Shown here one piece after another: positions 45,240 through 55,898 of a stretch of 64,000 bases of DNA. This DNA is from Sorghum bicolor (Eukaryota; Streptophyta; Magnoliopsida; Poales; Poaceae): the NCBI RefSeq assembly GCF_000003195.3, contig NC_012870.2:7556501-7620500 (forward strand), written 5' to 3'. A model generated the notes under the pieces. The model saw nothing but the letters and a program-made list of their open reading frames with translations, ran no database searches and had not been told where the DNA came from. A program made the position numbers and the translations under genes. The number at the start of each line of letters is the position of its first letter. Position 1 is the stretch's first letter.

Positions 45240-45956
45240 CTTTCAAATTAGGCCAAATATTGAGGCAAATATTTTCTATAATTTATTTAGAACAATTATT
45301 TTAAAGTAAAGTTTTTAGATTATGTACAAGAATCAATTCAAGTACTTTTTTAAAATTAAAAGTACAGACATTTTTCTACCGGTCGTCTAGAACAACTATT
45401 TGAAATTGTACTAACACAACATACTCCGTAATTAAGAATTGATAGGTCAGTACCAGCATGGGCAGGATATCCTATTATCCCTACTGACACATTCAATTAG
45501 AGACCATAATATAGTGACAGACTATTATTTGTGCCTATGTCGACGCCAGCATGCATGTTGCTCTCGTACCGCGCTGGCTAGATAACCGGCATGGATGACG
45601 ATTAGGAAACGATGTGTTTTGTAATAGTGTCTTCACTTGCATAAGCAGACGTCGAGCACAACTAATTTCATCAAGGTTCTTGAAGAGGACACGTCCATTC
45701 AGAGTTGCCCCATCATCATGCATGTCACGCTGACTACCCCCTCGCAACTACTCAACGAACGTTTTGGACATGTGACCATGTCACGGTCTTCAAAACATTA
45801 GCTTTCAACATAGCTTTTGAAGCTTCTATAAAGAAAACTGACCGTTCCATTGTATTCGGGTATGCTTAGCAACATCTCCAGGTTGAAATAGGGTAAAACT
45901 TTTCGCGGCTAAAACAGATGACGGCAGGCGGTTGAATCTCGCCAATCTCAGGGCAA
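45240..45956. other. Intergenic, no gene seen
   Basis: AT-rich. The short minus-strand open frame at 45535-45747 has no recognised domain. Confidence 0.5.
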
Positions 45957-46302
45957 GGGCCTGTTTAGATTGTGGATGAAAAATTTTTGAGTGTCACATC
46001 GGATGTGTCGGAAGGATGTCGGAAGAGGTTTTTAGAAACTAATAAAAAAACAAATTACATAGCTCGTTAGGAAACTGCAAGACAAATTTATTAAGCATAA
46101 TTAATCTGTCATTAGCATATATAGGTTACTGTAGCACTTAAGGCTAATCATAGAGTAACTAGGCTTAAAAGATTCGTCTCGCGATTCTCAACTAAACTGT
46201 GTAATTAGTTTATTTTTTTATCTACATTTAATGTTCCATGCATGTCTTCAAAGATTTGATGGGATGGATGAAAAATTTTTGGGTGGGGAACTAAACAGGG
46301 CC
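45957..46302. mobile_element. Long Tourist-like MITE relative
   Basis: The ends are GGGCCTGTTTAGATT and ...GGGAACTAAACAGGGCC, with CAA on the left and TAA on the right. It is longer (about 345 bp) than the ~240-bp members because it has an extra internal block ('tgcaagacaaatttattaag...ctgtagcactt'). Confidence 0.82.
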
Positions 46303-46305
46303 TAA

Positions 46306-48150
46306 TCAGACTGTGTCCTGAAAGAAGCCCATGAATGCGGCGGCGGGTCATTGGATCCGGGGTCATTTAGCCGCGGCAGAAGATCCAGAAATGCAATAAC
46401 CACTGACCGACTCATTCGTTTCGCTTTGACTTTGGTGTGAGAGTAGACCTGAGCATTTTGAGCCCGGCCAAAGCCCGCTGGATTTTGGTCGGTCTATGGA
46501 CTTCTGTAGACAAGATCTAGACAAAGATCTTGTTATCCAAAAATATATTTCTATATTTGAGCTCGGTTCAAAATATTTAGTTTTACACTATAAAATACGC
46601 GGACAGCCTATCTATGGCTGGGTCAGCTCAGAAAACAGGCATGACTCATCCAATGAGACGATCATGATTGAGATTATTTCAGCTTGAAATAACTTTTTTT
46701 TTCAGACCGGCCCACAAAAAACTGAGATCTATGTGAGACCAACCACATGTGATGGAAAAGTATTGTTTGAAATATTGTGTAACTAGTCCACTGAGTCGTC
46801 CATAGCACGCTACCTATATGCTTATAGACCACATATAAGAATAGAAAAATATTTTTTTCTCTATCTTCTCTTTCCCTTGTGTGCTATTAGACCGCGGTCT
46901 GGTTTTTTTGGTGGAGGGTTCACATAAATAGTTCATTTTGATCATAGTACATTGTAGAGATAAAAATAGTTATAGACCACTCTTATTGGACCCACTCATA
47001 TGAACTACTTGGTCCATATACATTGTGGTTACTCTACCAAAGTTAGCTTGCTTGGTTTGCATGACAATGTCGTTCGAAATTGTCGCCCCACAGACCAGTT
47101 ATTTTGAGTCATTTGGTTCGTGTCCTCAGTAAGTAGTCATTCACGAAGGCATTATGCATAGTGCTGTTGCATTGGATAAAATTTAGTCTGTAGGTTTTGA
47201 TATAAAAAATGAAGGCTAATCCTGGACTAATAAGAGCTAATTAACGAGGAGCCCATGGGTATTTTTCCTCCATTAGCTCTTATAAACCCCTGATTAGTCC
47301 ATGTTTTGTCTATTATCATGCGATTCCTTAATCTTAGTCTCTGAATTCAAATGCCCCATAGCAAATCTCAATATCCACCAACGTGCCAAACTTTTCACAT
47401 GTGCATATGTGACCGCTTAGTCTACCCATCATCACCTTGGGATCTTGTTATATGGCATGCACCTAGTTGGAGGAATTTATTAATTCCAGCACCCAACATC
47501 TTTCTTCTATCTCTAACCGCTTCCCATCAATTGGGGCTCGTTTCATCCCCACACTACCTTCTGTCACACCTATACAACATCATAGCTTCCTATCCAAACA
47601 TCGCCACCACTTCCGTCGCCCACACCTGGTGAGTGCCGCCTTGCTACTCAGTCCTCCAACTCCATCCTTTCCTAACATAGATAAGGTTTGTCCTTTGTCG
47701 CCTACTGTTGTCATTAGATGCCCATCATCACCTGACTTGGCAACGCCTACTCCCAATGCATATATAGAGACCACCATAGGAATGGTCATTGCCTTGAAGA
47801 TCCATCCTAACCATAGAGATTTGTTAACCCTCGAAGCCATCTTCCATCCCTGACCCCCCTAACCCCCTGAACCTATAAGTGCTAACCCTAACCTCAATCA
47901 TCAACGACGGAGAAGGAAGAGAAGGGAGAAGAGGCACCATAGGCCCACCTAGCAGTGAAATGAGGAGTGGGGCAGAGATAACATTAACTTCAACCTATGT
48001 AGAGGGTAGATTCCTAGTCACCTTGACCATCATACACTCTCCTACCGCAACACGCACCATTGCCCTGCAACAGCTTAGGGCGTTAGAATAGCGTCTAACC
48101 ATCGTTGACATTGTTGATGTGATGTTTTTCCTGTATGCATTGCCTAACGA
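46306..48150. other. Intergenic, decayed repeats, no gene
   Basis: It contains a small hairpin at about 47229-47303 (ggactaataagagctaat / attagctcttat...attagtcc). Pro/Ser/Thr-rich open frames at 47351-48091 have no domain. Most is probably decayed transposon sequence. Confidence 0.45.
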
Positions 48151-48484
48151 GACCTTGTTTAGTTCCTCCCCTAAAGTTTACTCTCTGTCACATCGGATAT
48201 CTGGACACACGTATGGAGTATTAAATATAGACTAAAAATAACTAATTGCACAGATGACGACTATTTTGCGAGACGAATCTTCTAAGCCTATAATTAGTTC
48301 ATGATTTGACAATGTGGTGCTACAGTAAAGCTACAATAAATATGTGTTAATGCCAAATTAATTATACTTAATAAATTTATCTCGCAGAATCCTGAGAACT
48401 TTTGTAATTTTTTTTTATTATTCGAACACTTTCATATGATATTTCAATGGACGGCTGATATGACACAATGGATTTAAACAAGCC
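48151..48484. mobile_element. Tourist-like MITE relative, diverged
   Basis: It starts GACCTTGTTTAGTTCCT and ends ...GATTTAAACAAGCC, then TTA. Its internal part includes the 'ctacagtaaagctacaataa...cttaataaatttatctcg' block also seen at 45957. Confidence 0.75.
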
Positions 48485-48499
48485 TTAGGTCTTGTTGGG

Positions 48500-48600
48500 A
48501 TGTTGTCGGATTCACCTCAATCCACATATGTTGGAATTTAGTTCAAATTCCACTTCAGTCCACCCAACATATGTGGATTGATATAAATCCGACTACATCC
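48500..48600. repeat. Small fold-back repeat
   Basis: 'gttgtcggattcacctcaat', 'ccacatatgttgg' and the reverse 'ccaacatatgtgg...attgatataaatccgac' form a hairpin with arms of about 40 bp. A related but diverged hairpin lies near 58132-58250. Confidence 0.7.
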
Positions 48601-48935
48601 AAAGACATTAATGTTTTCCCGACACCGCCATCGCTTTGTCTGGATAGTAGTGCCCCTACTATCTCACTAGTCACTACCCCACCCCACAACTACCACCACC
48701 ATCCTATTCTACCGGGTGAAATTTGACAAGTCTAGCCAGCATTCTAGAAAGACACAAATCCACCGCTACTACGCTAGAAGAAAATAAAAGAGAGGAACTT
48801 TGCTAGACATTATTTTGACCACGGCTCACTATCTTTGCATATATAATGCATGCTGTCCGCACGAGAGACGTGAAACAGCGGCCAGGTGCGCGAGACGAAG
48901 CAGCAGAGTATGTTCCATTTGCCTCCTACTTTCCA

Positions 48936-49176
48936 GTTCCTCGTTTGGACTTATCTTTTTTAGATTTTGATACTATAATATTTTCGTTTGTATTTTGTAA
49001 TTATTATCTAACTATAAACTAACTAGGTTTAAAAGATTTGTCTCCTAAATTACAGATAAACTATGAAATTAGTTATTTTTTTATTTATATTTTATATTCC
49101 GTGTATGTGCCGTGAGGTTTGATGTGATGGAGAGTTTTGAAAAGTTTTTGAATTTTAAGGTGAACTAAACGAGACC
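48936..49176. mobile_element. Tourist-like MITE, diverged left end
   Basis: The internal landmarks (gatactataatattttcgtt, aactaggtttaaaagatttg) and the right end '...gtgaactaaacgagacc' then TTA place it in the same family. It lies 175 bp upstream of the NPF transporter start codon, so in its promoter. Confidence 0.78.
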
Positions 49177-49350
49177 TTAAACTATCCCCGTATCCAAGCT
49201 GCGTGAAAGTCAAGAGACAAGTCAGAGGTTAATTTTCTCTGCGCAGGCCAGTACAAATACTGGTGTGCCGCTGCACACCTCCATCAACCAAAAGAGCAGC
49301 CGCCATTGTTGCCTGCCTCCATCAACCAGAAGAGCAGCAGTTGGTACGCC

Positions 49351-51778
49351 ATGTCCATGGCGACGGAAGAAGAGGCTGCGGGCGAGGGGGGACGCCATCG
49401 CAGGCATAGAGGATGGAGAGCCGTCGCCTTCATCATCGGTCTCTCACGCCTCCTTTTATAGAAGCTTCGTTTGATGCATAGTCCTTCAGCTCTTTTTTCT
49501 TTTTTTGATGTTTTTCAACTGTTTCAAAGCAACTTTTTTTCAAGCATCATATCAGATTCTTGCATCGACTCCCTACTGACAAAGGGCTAGGAAGTGTTTG
49601 GAAATAAGCTGTGGTTTCAATTACCATAGAAAATCCACATTTCTTCACAAACAATTGTGTCAAAACCCTGGTCTCTCTTGGGCCAGCATGGGAGTGCTGG
49701 TGTCAGTGTCACTCAACACACAATGACACAATGTAGATTAATTTTCTACAAAGAAACATAAACGACCACTAGATGCTCACCCATTGCTTTCGATCTTTGT
49801 GATGCCGGTGCGCGTGCACGCACGGACGTCGGACACAATGCAGGTTTCTTTGCGGCAGCTTCTATGGCGAACAGCTCCTTCTCTACGCCCCTCACGAGTT
49901 ACCTGATGAGCCGCTACAACATGAAGCCAAATGCCGCAACAAACCTGAACAACATCTTCTCTGGCATGTCCAGTTTCGCGCCTGTTGTTGGAGCCTTCGT
50001 CGCCGACGCCTTCTGGGGCAGATTCAGAACCATGCTCCTCGGATCTGTTTTCGGGGTTATCGTGAGTTATTATCAAGCCCCATGTCATTCATTATCCATC
50101 ACAAGACACTTATTAACTGTTGATCCCACACCAATGGGCAAATAAAAGTTTTGCAAACCCAAATGACACTTTGTTTTCCAGACTAATAAGGCAAATTACC
50201 CGCTATATATGTCGACGCTTGTACAAACGGTCTCACCGAGTGGCTGACCACTGGGGTATCATGCAGGGAATGGTGGTCATCACCCTGTCGGCGACAATCC
50301 GTCAGCTCAAACCGCCGTCGTGCAGCGCCGTGGCCCAGCAAGCCGGCACGTGCGTCGGCCCGTCGACCCTCCACCGCGCCGTGCTCTACGTCGGGATGGG
50401 CCTGCTCGTGGTGTCCGCGGGCGGCACGAACCCGACCGCCCTGCCCTTCGGCGCGGACCAGTTCGACGTGACCGACGAGCGGCAAAAGGCCGGGCTCACG
50501 CGCTACTTCAACTGGTACTACGCCATCGCGATGACGTCCACGTTCCTGGTGCTCACGGCCATCGTGTACGTCCAGGACAAGGTGAGCTGGGGCCTCGGCT
50601 TCGCCATCCCCACGGTGCTCACGCTCGTCGCCTTCGCCGTGTTCCTCGCCGGCATGGCGGTCTACGTCTACGTGCCGCCCGAGGGCAGCATATTCACGAG
50701 CGTCGCGCGGGTCGCCGTCGCGTCGTGCCGCAAGTGGAGGCTCCGGCTGCCGCACCCCGACGACGCTCGGCGGCAGGAGGAGGTGCTGTACAACAAGCAG
50801 CACAACCACCCTGATCCGGCCGCGGCTGGGGACGGTCGTCCCGGCCGCGTCCTCAGGCTCCCTCTCACGTTGCAGCTCAGTTTTCTGAACAAGGCGGCGA
50901 TCGTGACCGACGCCGACGAGTTACGCGCCGACGGCTCCCCGGCGAGGCCGTGGAACCTGTGCAGCGTGCAGCAGGTGGAGGAGGTGAAGTGCCTCGTGAA
51001 GATCGTCCCCGTGTGGGTCTCCGGCGTGGTGTGGTTCGTCGTGATGACGGAGATGATCAACTACACGTACATCCAGTCCGTGACCATGGACCTCCACATG
51101 GGCAGGCGCTTCACCATCCCGCCGGTGTCGATCCTCGCCGTGTTGTACCTCGCCGTGGCGCTCTTCGTGCCCGTCTACGACCTGCTCATCGTCCGCGCCG
51201 CGCAGCTTCTCACCAAGGCGAGAGCGGGAGGTAGCGGCGGAGGCATCACTTTGCTCCAGAGGCAGGGCGCAGGACAGGTGGTCGGCTCGCTGGCGTTCGT
51301 GCTCGCGGCCGTCGTGGAGCGGAGGCGGAGGAGCTCCGCGCTGCGCCACGGCGACGGGATGTCCCCGCTGTCCGTGTTCCTCCTCGCGCCGCAGCTCGCC
51401 GTGATGGGCGTGTCGGCCGCGTTCACCATGATCGGGCAGATGGAGTTCTACAACACGCAGTTCCCGGACCAGATGCGCACGCTGGCCAACGCGGCGTTCT
51501 ACTGCGCGCAGGGCGCCAGCAGCTACCTGGCCACCCTGGTGGTCAACATCGTGAACGCGAGGACGAGGCGGCACGGCGGCTGGGTCAGCGATGACATCAA
51601 TGCTGGGAGACTGGACTACTTCTACTACGCCATGGCCGTGCTCGGCGCGGTCAACTTCGTCTACTTTCTAGTGTGCTCGCACTTCTATCGCTACAAGGCC
51701 GAGCAGCCTGCTGACTCTCCTGGACCTCAACTTCCATGTGACAGTGGTTCCGCAAGCATGCAGCAGGTGTTGATGTAA
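49351..51778 (+). CDS. NPF/PTR-family (NRT1-like) membrane transporter
   Basis: Three exons join in phase: 49351-49438, 49844-50061 and 50267-51778, giving 605 aa, a usual NPF length. Exon 1 is short (MSMATEEEAAGEGG..., then RGWRAVAFIIG). It joins exon 2 (FFAAASMANSSFSTPLTSYL) through a split Gly codon. About twelve membrane segments can be traced: FAPVVGAFVADAFWGRFRTM (TM2-3 with its loop), AGGTNPTALPFGADQFD, YFNWYYAIAMTSTFLVLTAI and onward to VLGAVNFVYFLVCSHFYRYK. NPF proteins are proton-coupled carriers of nitrate, peptides, hormones or glucosides. QQVEEVKCLVKIVPVW and the loop order suggest subfamily NPF2. The TM1 proton-coupling motif ExxE[K/R] is missing; GFFAAAS occupies that site, so coupling or direction may differ. 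The substrate cannot be told. GC-rich, no frameshift, apparently intact. Confidence 0.88.
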
Positions 51779-52166
51779 GCTTGCTGCTGGGTGGCGTGTG
51801 TGGAGTTCCTGCAGAAACTGTGATGGCGGGAGTGGCATGTTTTGCATTCAAATAAGGAGGAGCGGGAGCGGTTGGCGCCGGGCAGGCTGGTGACCGCGCC
51901 CACGACGCGTTCCAGAGCAGGCAGTTGCAATGGCATCCTTTTGTACCACGTTTTTTTTTTATGTTTTCTATGTGCGTCACAGTGTGTATTAGCTATTGGT
52001 GTAAATAGATGGATGCTTAGGGAGTGTGTTAGCGCATTGTAACTGAACTTATTGTGTTTGTACTGCTCACACATATTAGTGGAAAAAAGCAGGCCGACAG
52101 TTGCAGTTCACGTTCATCCATTGTTCTTGCGTGTTCTTGAGTTTTGGCTAGCCACTGTGATTGATA
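51779..52166. other. 3' flank of the NPF gene
   Basis: This should include the 3'UTR of the transporter gene (an AATAAG at about 51850). No other gene is recognised. Confidence 0.5.
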
Positions 52167-52290
52167 ACGTCGTCTTGTTCGTTTGGCTAATAAGCCATAA
52201 CAGAAAGTACTGTTGGCTAATTTGTTATGAGAGAAAAACATTGTTGCATGGTTGGCTGATTCGGTTTATAAGCTTAAGCAAACAGGCCTC
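52167..52290. repeat. Short MITE-like repeat ('gttcgtttggctaataagcc')
   Basis: It begins CTTGTTCGTTTGGCTAATAA and ends 'ttataagcttaagcaaacag', with 'tgagagaaaaac' inside. Related sequences, some in reverse orientation, lie at about 53503-53610, 57760-57835 and 58462-58572. It is a common grass non-autonomous element with 'ttatcagcc(a/g)aacgaac' ends. Confidence 0.65.
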
Positions 52291-52466
52291 ACTAAGCATC
52301 CATATCCTTAGTTCCAACAACACCAAGGCTACGATACTAAAAACATAATAACTCTGTAGATGCCTGTAGGCATGTAGCATGTATATCCCCTTCAAATAAA
52401 TGAGCAAGCTCTATATCAATCTTGGGCACCAGTAGCGCCTGCCTGCGCACGTGGAAGCGACTGTGA

Positions 52467-52470
<4 letters not shown>

Positions 52471-52527
<57 letters not shown>
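52471..52527. repeat. (CT)28 microsatellite
   Basis: An uninterrupted run of CT dinucleotides. The open frame across it gives a Leu-Ser repeat with no other signature, so I do not treat it as coding. Confidence 0.97.
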
Positions 52528-52530
<3 letters not shown>

Positions 52531-53502
52531 TTCTACTATTCTTTTCCCTACCTTAGCCTCCTCCCCTGCGTCTTCCCTGCCTTTGGTGTCGCCTTCCTCA
52601 CCATCGCCTCACCCCGCCCAGCTCCAGCAACGCGGTCCTCGCCCTTGCCTCACCTCCACCACCTCCCACCGCATCGCCGCTCACCACCTGCCACGTGCGG
52701 TAGGGTCTTGCCGAAACTTCACGGGCTCCGGCGCTGAAGTTGGAGAAGAAGATGTTAGTATAGGCGCGGGTGCAGGCACAAATCGAACAGTCGTCGAGGG
52801 GGTGAGTGACTGAGTACTTGGGAACTAGGCTTTCTGATAATTCTTGGTATATTTGAAATCATTCATAAGGATACACATAATATATATTATACCATGCATC
52901 TCCTATGGTACCCTAATACTCAAGATTATCAGAATCATTATTTAAATGACTTTAGGTAAGATTGTATAAAAATATAGAAATATAGATTCTACTGATTGGA
53001 TTTATTTTACATTTAGCGGTGTTGTGCTTTACGGTGGTAGACAAGATTCTCATCGACAATGAGGTGTATGTGGTGACTTCGTCAATCTTAAGATATGCTA
53101 ACATAGTTTTTTTGAAATGCTCATAGGGGTAGTGTTTTGCGTACATGTGTTTATAGGAGGGGTGAGTGTGTGCATGTTGAGTGTTTGTGATGTACTTGTG
53201 GCATTTTTAGATTCATCATTTTTATTATATATCTAGACATAACATACATTTAGATGCATAGCAAAAACTAATTATGAGATATGAATGTGTGAGCTTTGAG
53301 GACTTTGTATTGGATGTGGATATATTGATTTTGTCTTTGTAAGGTTCATGAATATTTGCCCACATTTGACTCTGACTGCTCGATATATATCCTCCATCCC
53401 CCATTGACATCGCTGACTCTTCTAGGTCACCAGTGATGCCAAGTTGCTCGATTCTTTTACTCATCCACATCGGTGACTCTTCCACAACACATGTCTGGTT
53501 GT
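52528..53502. other. Intergenic, no gene seen
   Basis: A C-rich part (52530-52800) follows the microsatellite, then AT-rich DNA. A GC-type open frame at 52451-52813 is low-complexity (Ser, Pro, Leu). Confidence 0.45.
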
Positions 53503-53610
53503 TTGTTTGGGCTTATCAATCGAATCTGCCAGCTATTCAACAGTGTTTTTCTCTCACAATAAATCAGTCAACAATACTTTCTGTCATGACTTATCAGCCA
53601 AACGAACAAC
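53503..53610. repeat. MITE-like repeat, reverse copy of the 52167 family
   Basis: It contains 'cagtgtttttctctcacaat' and 'gacttatcagccaaacgaac', the inverse of the 52167 copy. The ends are not exact. Confidence 0.6.
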
Positions 53611-53684
53611 ACAACGCCGTATCTGTGGTTGTGTCATAGGCGGTGGCCGGTGGCACATCTACGAGCGTGGCGAGAATAACATTT

Positions 53685-53768
53685 TTTTTTTTTGAAAAGA
53701 GGATTGCCCTCTGCTTTTTAGAAAGCAAAACAGTACGATACACGCCTGATAACAGGTTCCGCATGAAA
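53685..53768 (-). mobile_element. 84-bp truncated retro-insertion with 19-bp target duplication
   Basis: CGTGGCGAGAATAACATTT occurs at 53666-53684 and 53769-53787. Between the two lies an 84-bp insert that starts with a T-run followed by GAAAAGAGGATTGCCCTC. On the minus strand this is a poly(A)-tailed 3' end ('...gcaatcctcttttc' then A-run). It is a 5'-truncated LINE/SINE-like insertion in reverse orientation. Confidence 0.88.
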
Positions 53769-53973
53769 CGTGGCGAGAATAACATTTATTTGAGACATGG
53801 ACTAACTAAATACCCTACCATAATAAAAATAGGTATGATGAAAATTGAGATAATAAATAATAAATAAAGAAAATCTACTCCAGATAAAAATATTGCATGG
53901 ATTTTTTTGACCCGTAGCAACGCAAGGACAAATTTAGTAGTAACAATAACAGATGGAAATAGAAAATCTACTC

Positions 53974-54256
53974 CGTTCGTGGCGGGAACGTCCAAAAGGA
54001 TCAACGCCGGGCACAATTCCTGCAGGGCCGCCGGCGCCGAGCACATGGAACCGGCCTCGTCGTCGTCGGCGGTGCGCGGACGAGGGCGGCACAAAGAGGC
54101 CGTTGGAGCTGCGCCTGTACTAGGACGACTACGACGAGGATGACGAGGACTACGAGGTTCGGGAGGCGACGTTCGTCGTCGTTTCAGGACCGGATGGAGC
54201 CATACACCAATTCTGAGATGCCCAAAAGGATCAACCTCGGGTACAACGTGGGTGAG
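53974..54256 (+). repeat. Left arm of a perfect 283-bp inverted repeat
   Basis: By eye, every base of this arm is the reverse complement of 55543-55825. It starts CGTTCGTGGCGGGAACGTCC and ends TACAACGTGGGTGAG. It is GC-rich and looks coding-derived: it encodes SKRINAGHNSCRAAGAEHME, then an in-frame stop, then DDYDEDDEDYEVREATFVVV. To its right the same open strand continues with ALLRTFEAEDERDVALGVRL to a stop near 54400; that part is not in the other arm's flank. This looks like a captured or decayed gene fragment. Confidence 0.95.
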
Positions 54257-54400
54257 AGCTCGGCTCTTTTGCGCACCTTCGAGGCCGAGGACGAACGTGA
54301 TGTCGCCCTCGGAGTGCGCCTGAAGAGCGACTACGACGCCATGATTCGGGACATGAGGGCTGCCGCCGCCAACGCTGCGGCTCCCCAGCGCAGTACATGA
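54257..54400 (+). pseudogene. 3'-like remnant of an unknown gene next to the left arm
   Basis: The open frame running out of the left arm continues as ESSALLRTFEAEDERDVALG, then RLKSDYDAMIRDMRAAAANA, and a stop (about 54398-54400). I do not recognise the family. The GC-rich, charged, Ala-rich sequence is unlike the surrounding AT-rich DNA. It exists only beside the left arm, while the ATG-bearing 5'-like part exists only beside the right arm. Confidence 0.5.
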
Positions 54401-54529
54401 TGATTTTTGCTAGATAGCGTGATTATCTATCTATTTTTATTATTTTTATTCGATTATTAGATTCAGATTAGAAAATCACCCGGCCCTATACGTATTTATT
54501 AAATGTCATCAAGGAAATAATTAAGTCAA

Positions 54530-55539
54530 CTCCAATAGTTTGGCAAAAATAACTTGGCAAATTTAGGCATTTGGCAAGTGACTAAAACATATAGTAAGTT
54601 AAAAAAAATTAGTATCTCCAATAGTTTTGTATTTTGGCTTGGTAAAAATAGAATAGAAGGCCCACATCCAACTGGATCAACTACCACGACTCGTAGCCTA
54701 GCCGCCGCGATCTTCCTGAACGCCGTGAGACTCCTCACGTGGAGAAGGGCAACGCCGGCGCAGACCCTGTCTTCATCGCAGGGGGCATCAACTAGTACGG
54801 CCGGCCATCTAGTTCATCAAGCCGGCCATTTTCTTTGAAGGGTGAACGCCGGTGCGGTCCCTGTGTCCATCGCACGGGGCCATCAGCTAGTCCGGCCGGC
54901 TATCTCCTACATCAAGTCGGAGATCTCCTGCTCCCATCGGGTCAGCATCACCAACAGCGGACTGCGAACATATGAACCCTATCTTCTGTTGAAAAGAAAA
55001 ACTATCTTCACAATCAGATCAAGGGCAGCACCATGATTACCCATAGCGGACAAGGAGATCCACTACCAACGATTATGAACCAATCATCAATGCCAACATA
55101 TGGAAAAATCTATACTGATCAAGGGCACTAGCACTAGCACTCTAAATATGAACCCTAGATGGAGGAAGAACATACCTGATCAGCAGCCGTCGGGGCCAAG
55201 GCCGGCTGTGCGTGCTTGAAAGATCAGAGACGCGCAGATGGCCTTGCACGGTTGAGGGAGACGAGCGGATTCCCTTGCACACGTGAAGGAGACGAGCCTG
55301 ATTGCCTTGCGCGTGACGGAGACGACCGGATGGCTTTCCTCGCACGCGCGGGAACGACTGGCTGTGGCGCGGTAGTCCGCGATGCGCACTCGATACGCGC
55401 GCGGAAATATGCGCGTGCGAAGGGAAAGTTTCCCAACTTGCTAAAATTGCCAACTTGATTTGCCAATCTGTTGGAGAGTAAAATTTCTTGTTTTGCCAAA
55501 TTTTTAAGGATAGCAATTCTATTTGGCAAACTCTTGGAG
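54530..55539. mobile_element. DNA-transposon-like segment between the inverted-repeat arms
   Basis: The left end 'ctccaatagtttggcaaaaa' and the right end '...tttggcaaactcttggag' are imperfect inverted repeats. Subterminal 'ttggcaaattta...ttggcaagtg' and 'cttgctaaaattgcc...ttgatttgccaa' repeat the same motif. Such 'ctccaa.agtttggcaaa' ends are common in grass non-autonomous DNA transposons. The inside (54650-55400) is GC-rich with no recognised domain and may be captured gene sequence. Its right end lies within about 4 bp of the right inverted-repeat arm. Target duplication unresolved. Confidence 0.6.
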
Positions 55540-55542
55540 ATG

Positions 55543-55825
55543 CTCACCCACGTTGTACCCGAGGTTGATCCTTTTGGGCATCTCAGAATTGGTGTATGGC
55601 TCCATCCGGTCCTGAAACGACGACGAACGTCGCCTCCCGAACCTCGTAGTCCTCGTCATCCTCGTCGTAGTCGTCCTAGTACAGGCGCAGCTCCAACGGC
55701 CTCTTTGTGCCGCCCTCGTCCGCGCACCGCCGACGACGACGAGGCCGGTTCCATGTGCTCGGCGCCGGCGGCCCTGCAGGAATTGTGCCCGGCGTTGATC
55801 CTTTTGGACGTTCCCGCCACGAACG
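55543..55825 (-). repeat. Right arm of a perfect 283-bp inverted repeat
   Basis: Exact reverse complement of 53974-54256. It starts CTCACCCACGTTGTACCCGA and ends CGTTCCCGCCACGAACG. The spacer between arms is 1286 bp. On the minus strand, an ATG at 55898, outside the arm, opens a frame (MEASTVRGGRHMQKVGSELH, then EEEATFVAGTSKRINAGHNS) that runs into this arm and stops inside it. Confidence 0.95.
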
Positions 55826-55898
55826 TCGCCTCCTCCTCGTGCAGCTCCGACCCTACCTTCTGCATGTGCCGCCCACCACGCACTGTCGACGCCTCCAT
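55656..55898 (-). pseudogene. 5'-like remnant of an unknown gene running into the right arm
   Basis: An 80-aa open frame from an ATG at 55898 enters the right arm and stops in it (ends PVLGRLRRG). It has no recognised domain. EATFVAGTSKRINAGHN near its start resembles the downstream segment EATFVVVSG...PKRINLGYN in another frame, so the ancestral sequence may have carried an internal duplication. It is probably a gene fragment, possibly never functional on its own. Confidence 0.4.

Noticed and set aside
47351..48091. Pro/Ser/Thr-rich open frames near 47.4-48.1 kb
   Set aside because: No domain, short, in transposon-rich DNA. Possibly a captured fragment, not enough to call.
49864..50145. NPF gene starting at the internal ATG 49864
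   Set aside because: This would remove TM1. An in-phase upstream exon with RGWRAVAFIIG and good splice sites exists at 49351-49438.
52451..52813. Plus-strand frame with a long Leu-Ser repeat
   Set aside because: The repeat is the translated (CT)28 microsatellite, and the rest is Ser/Pro low-complexity.
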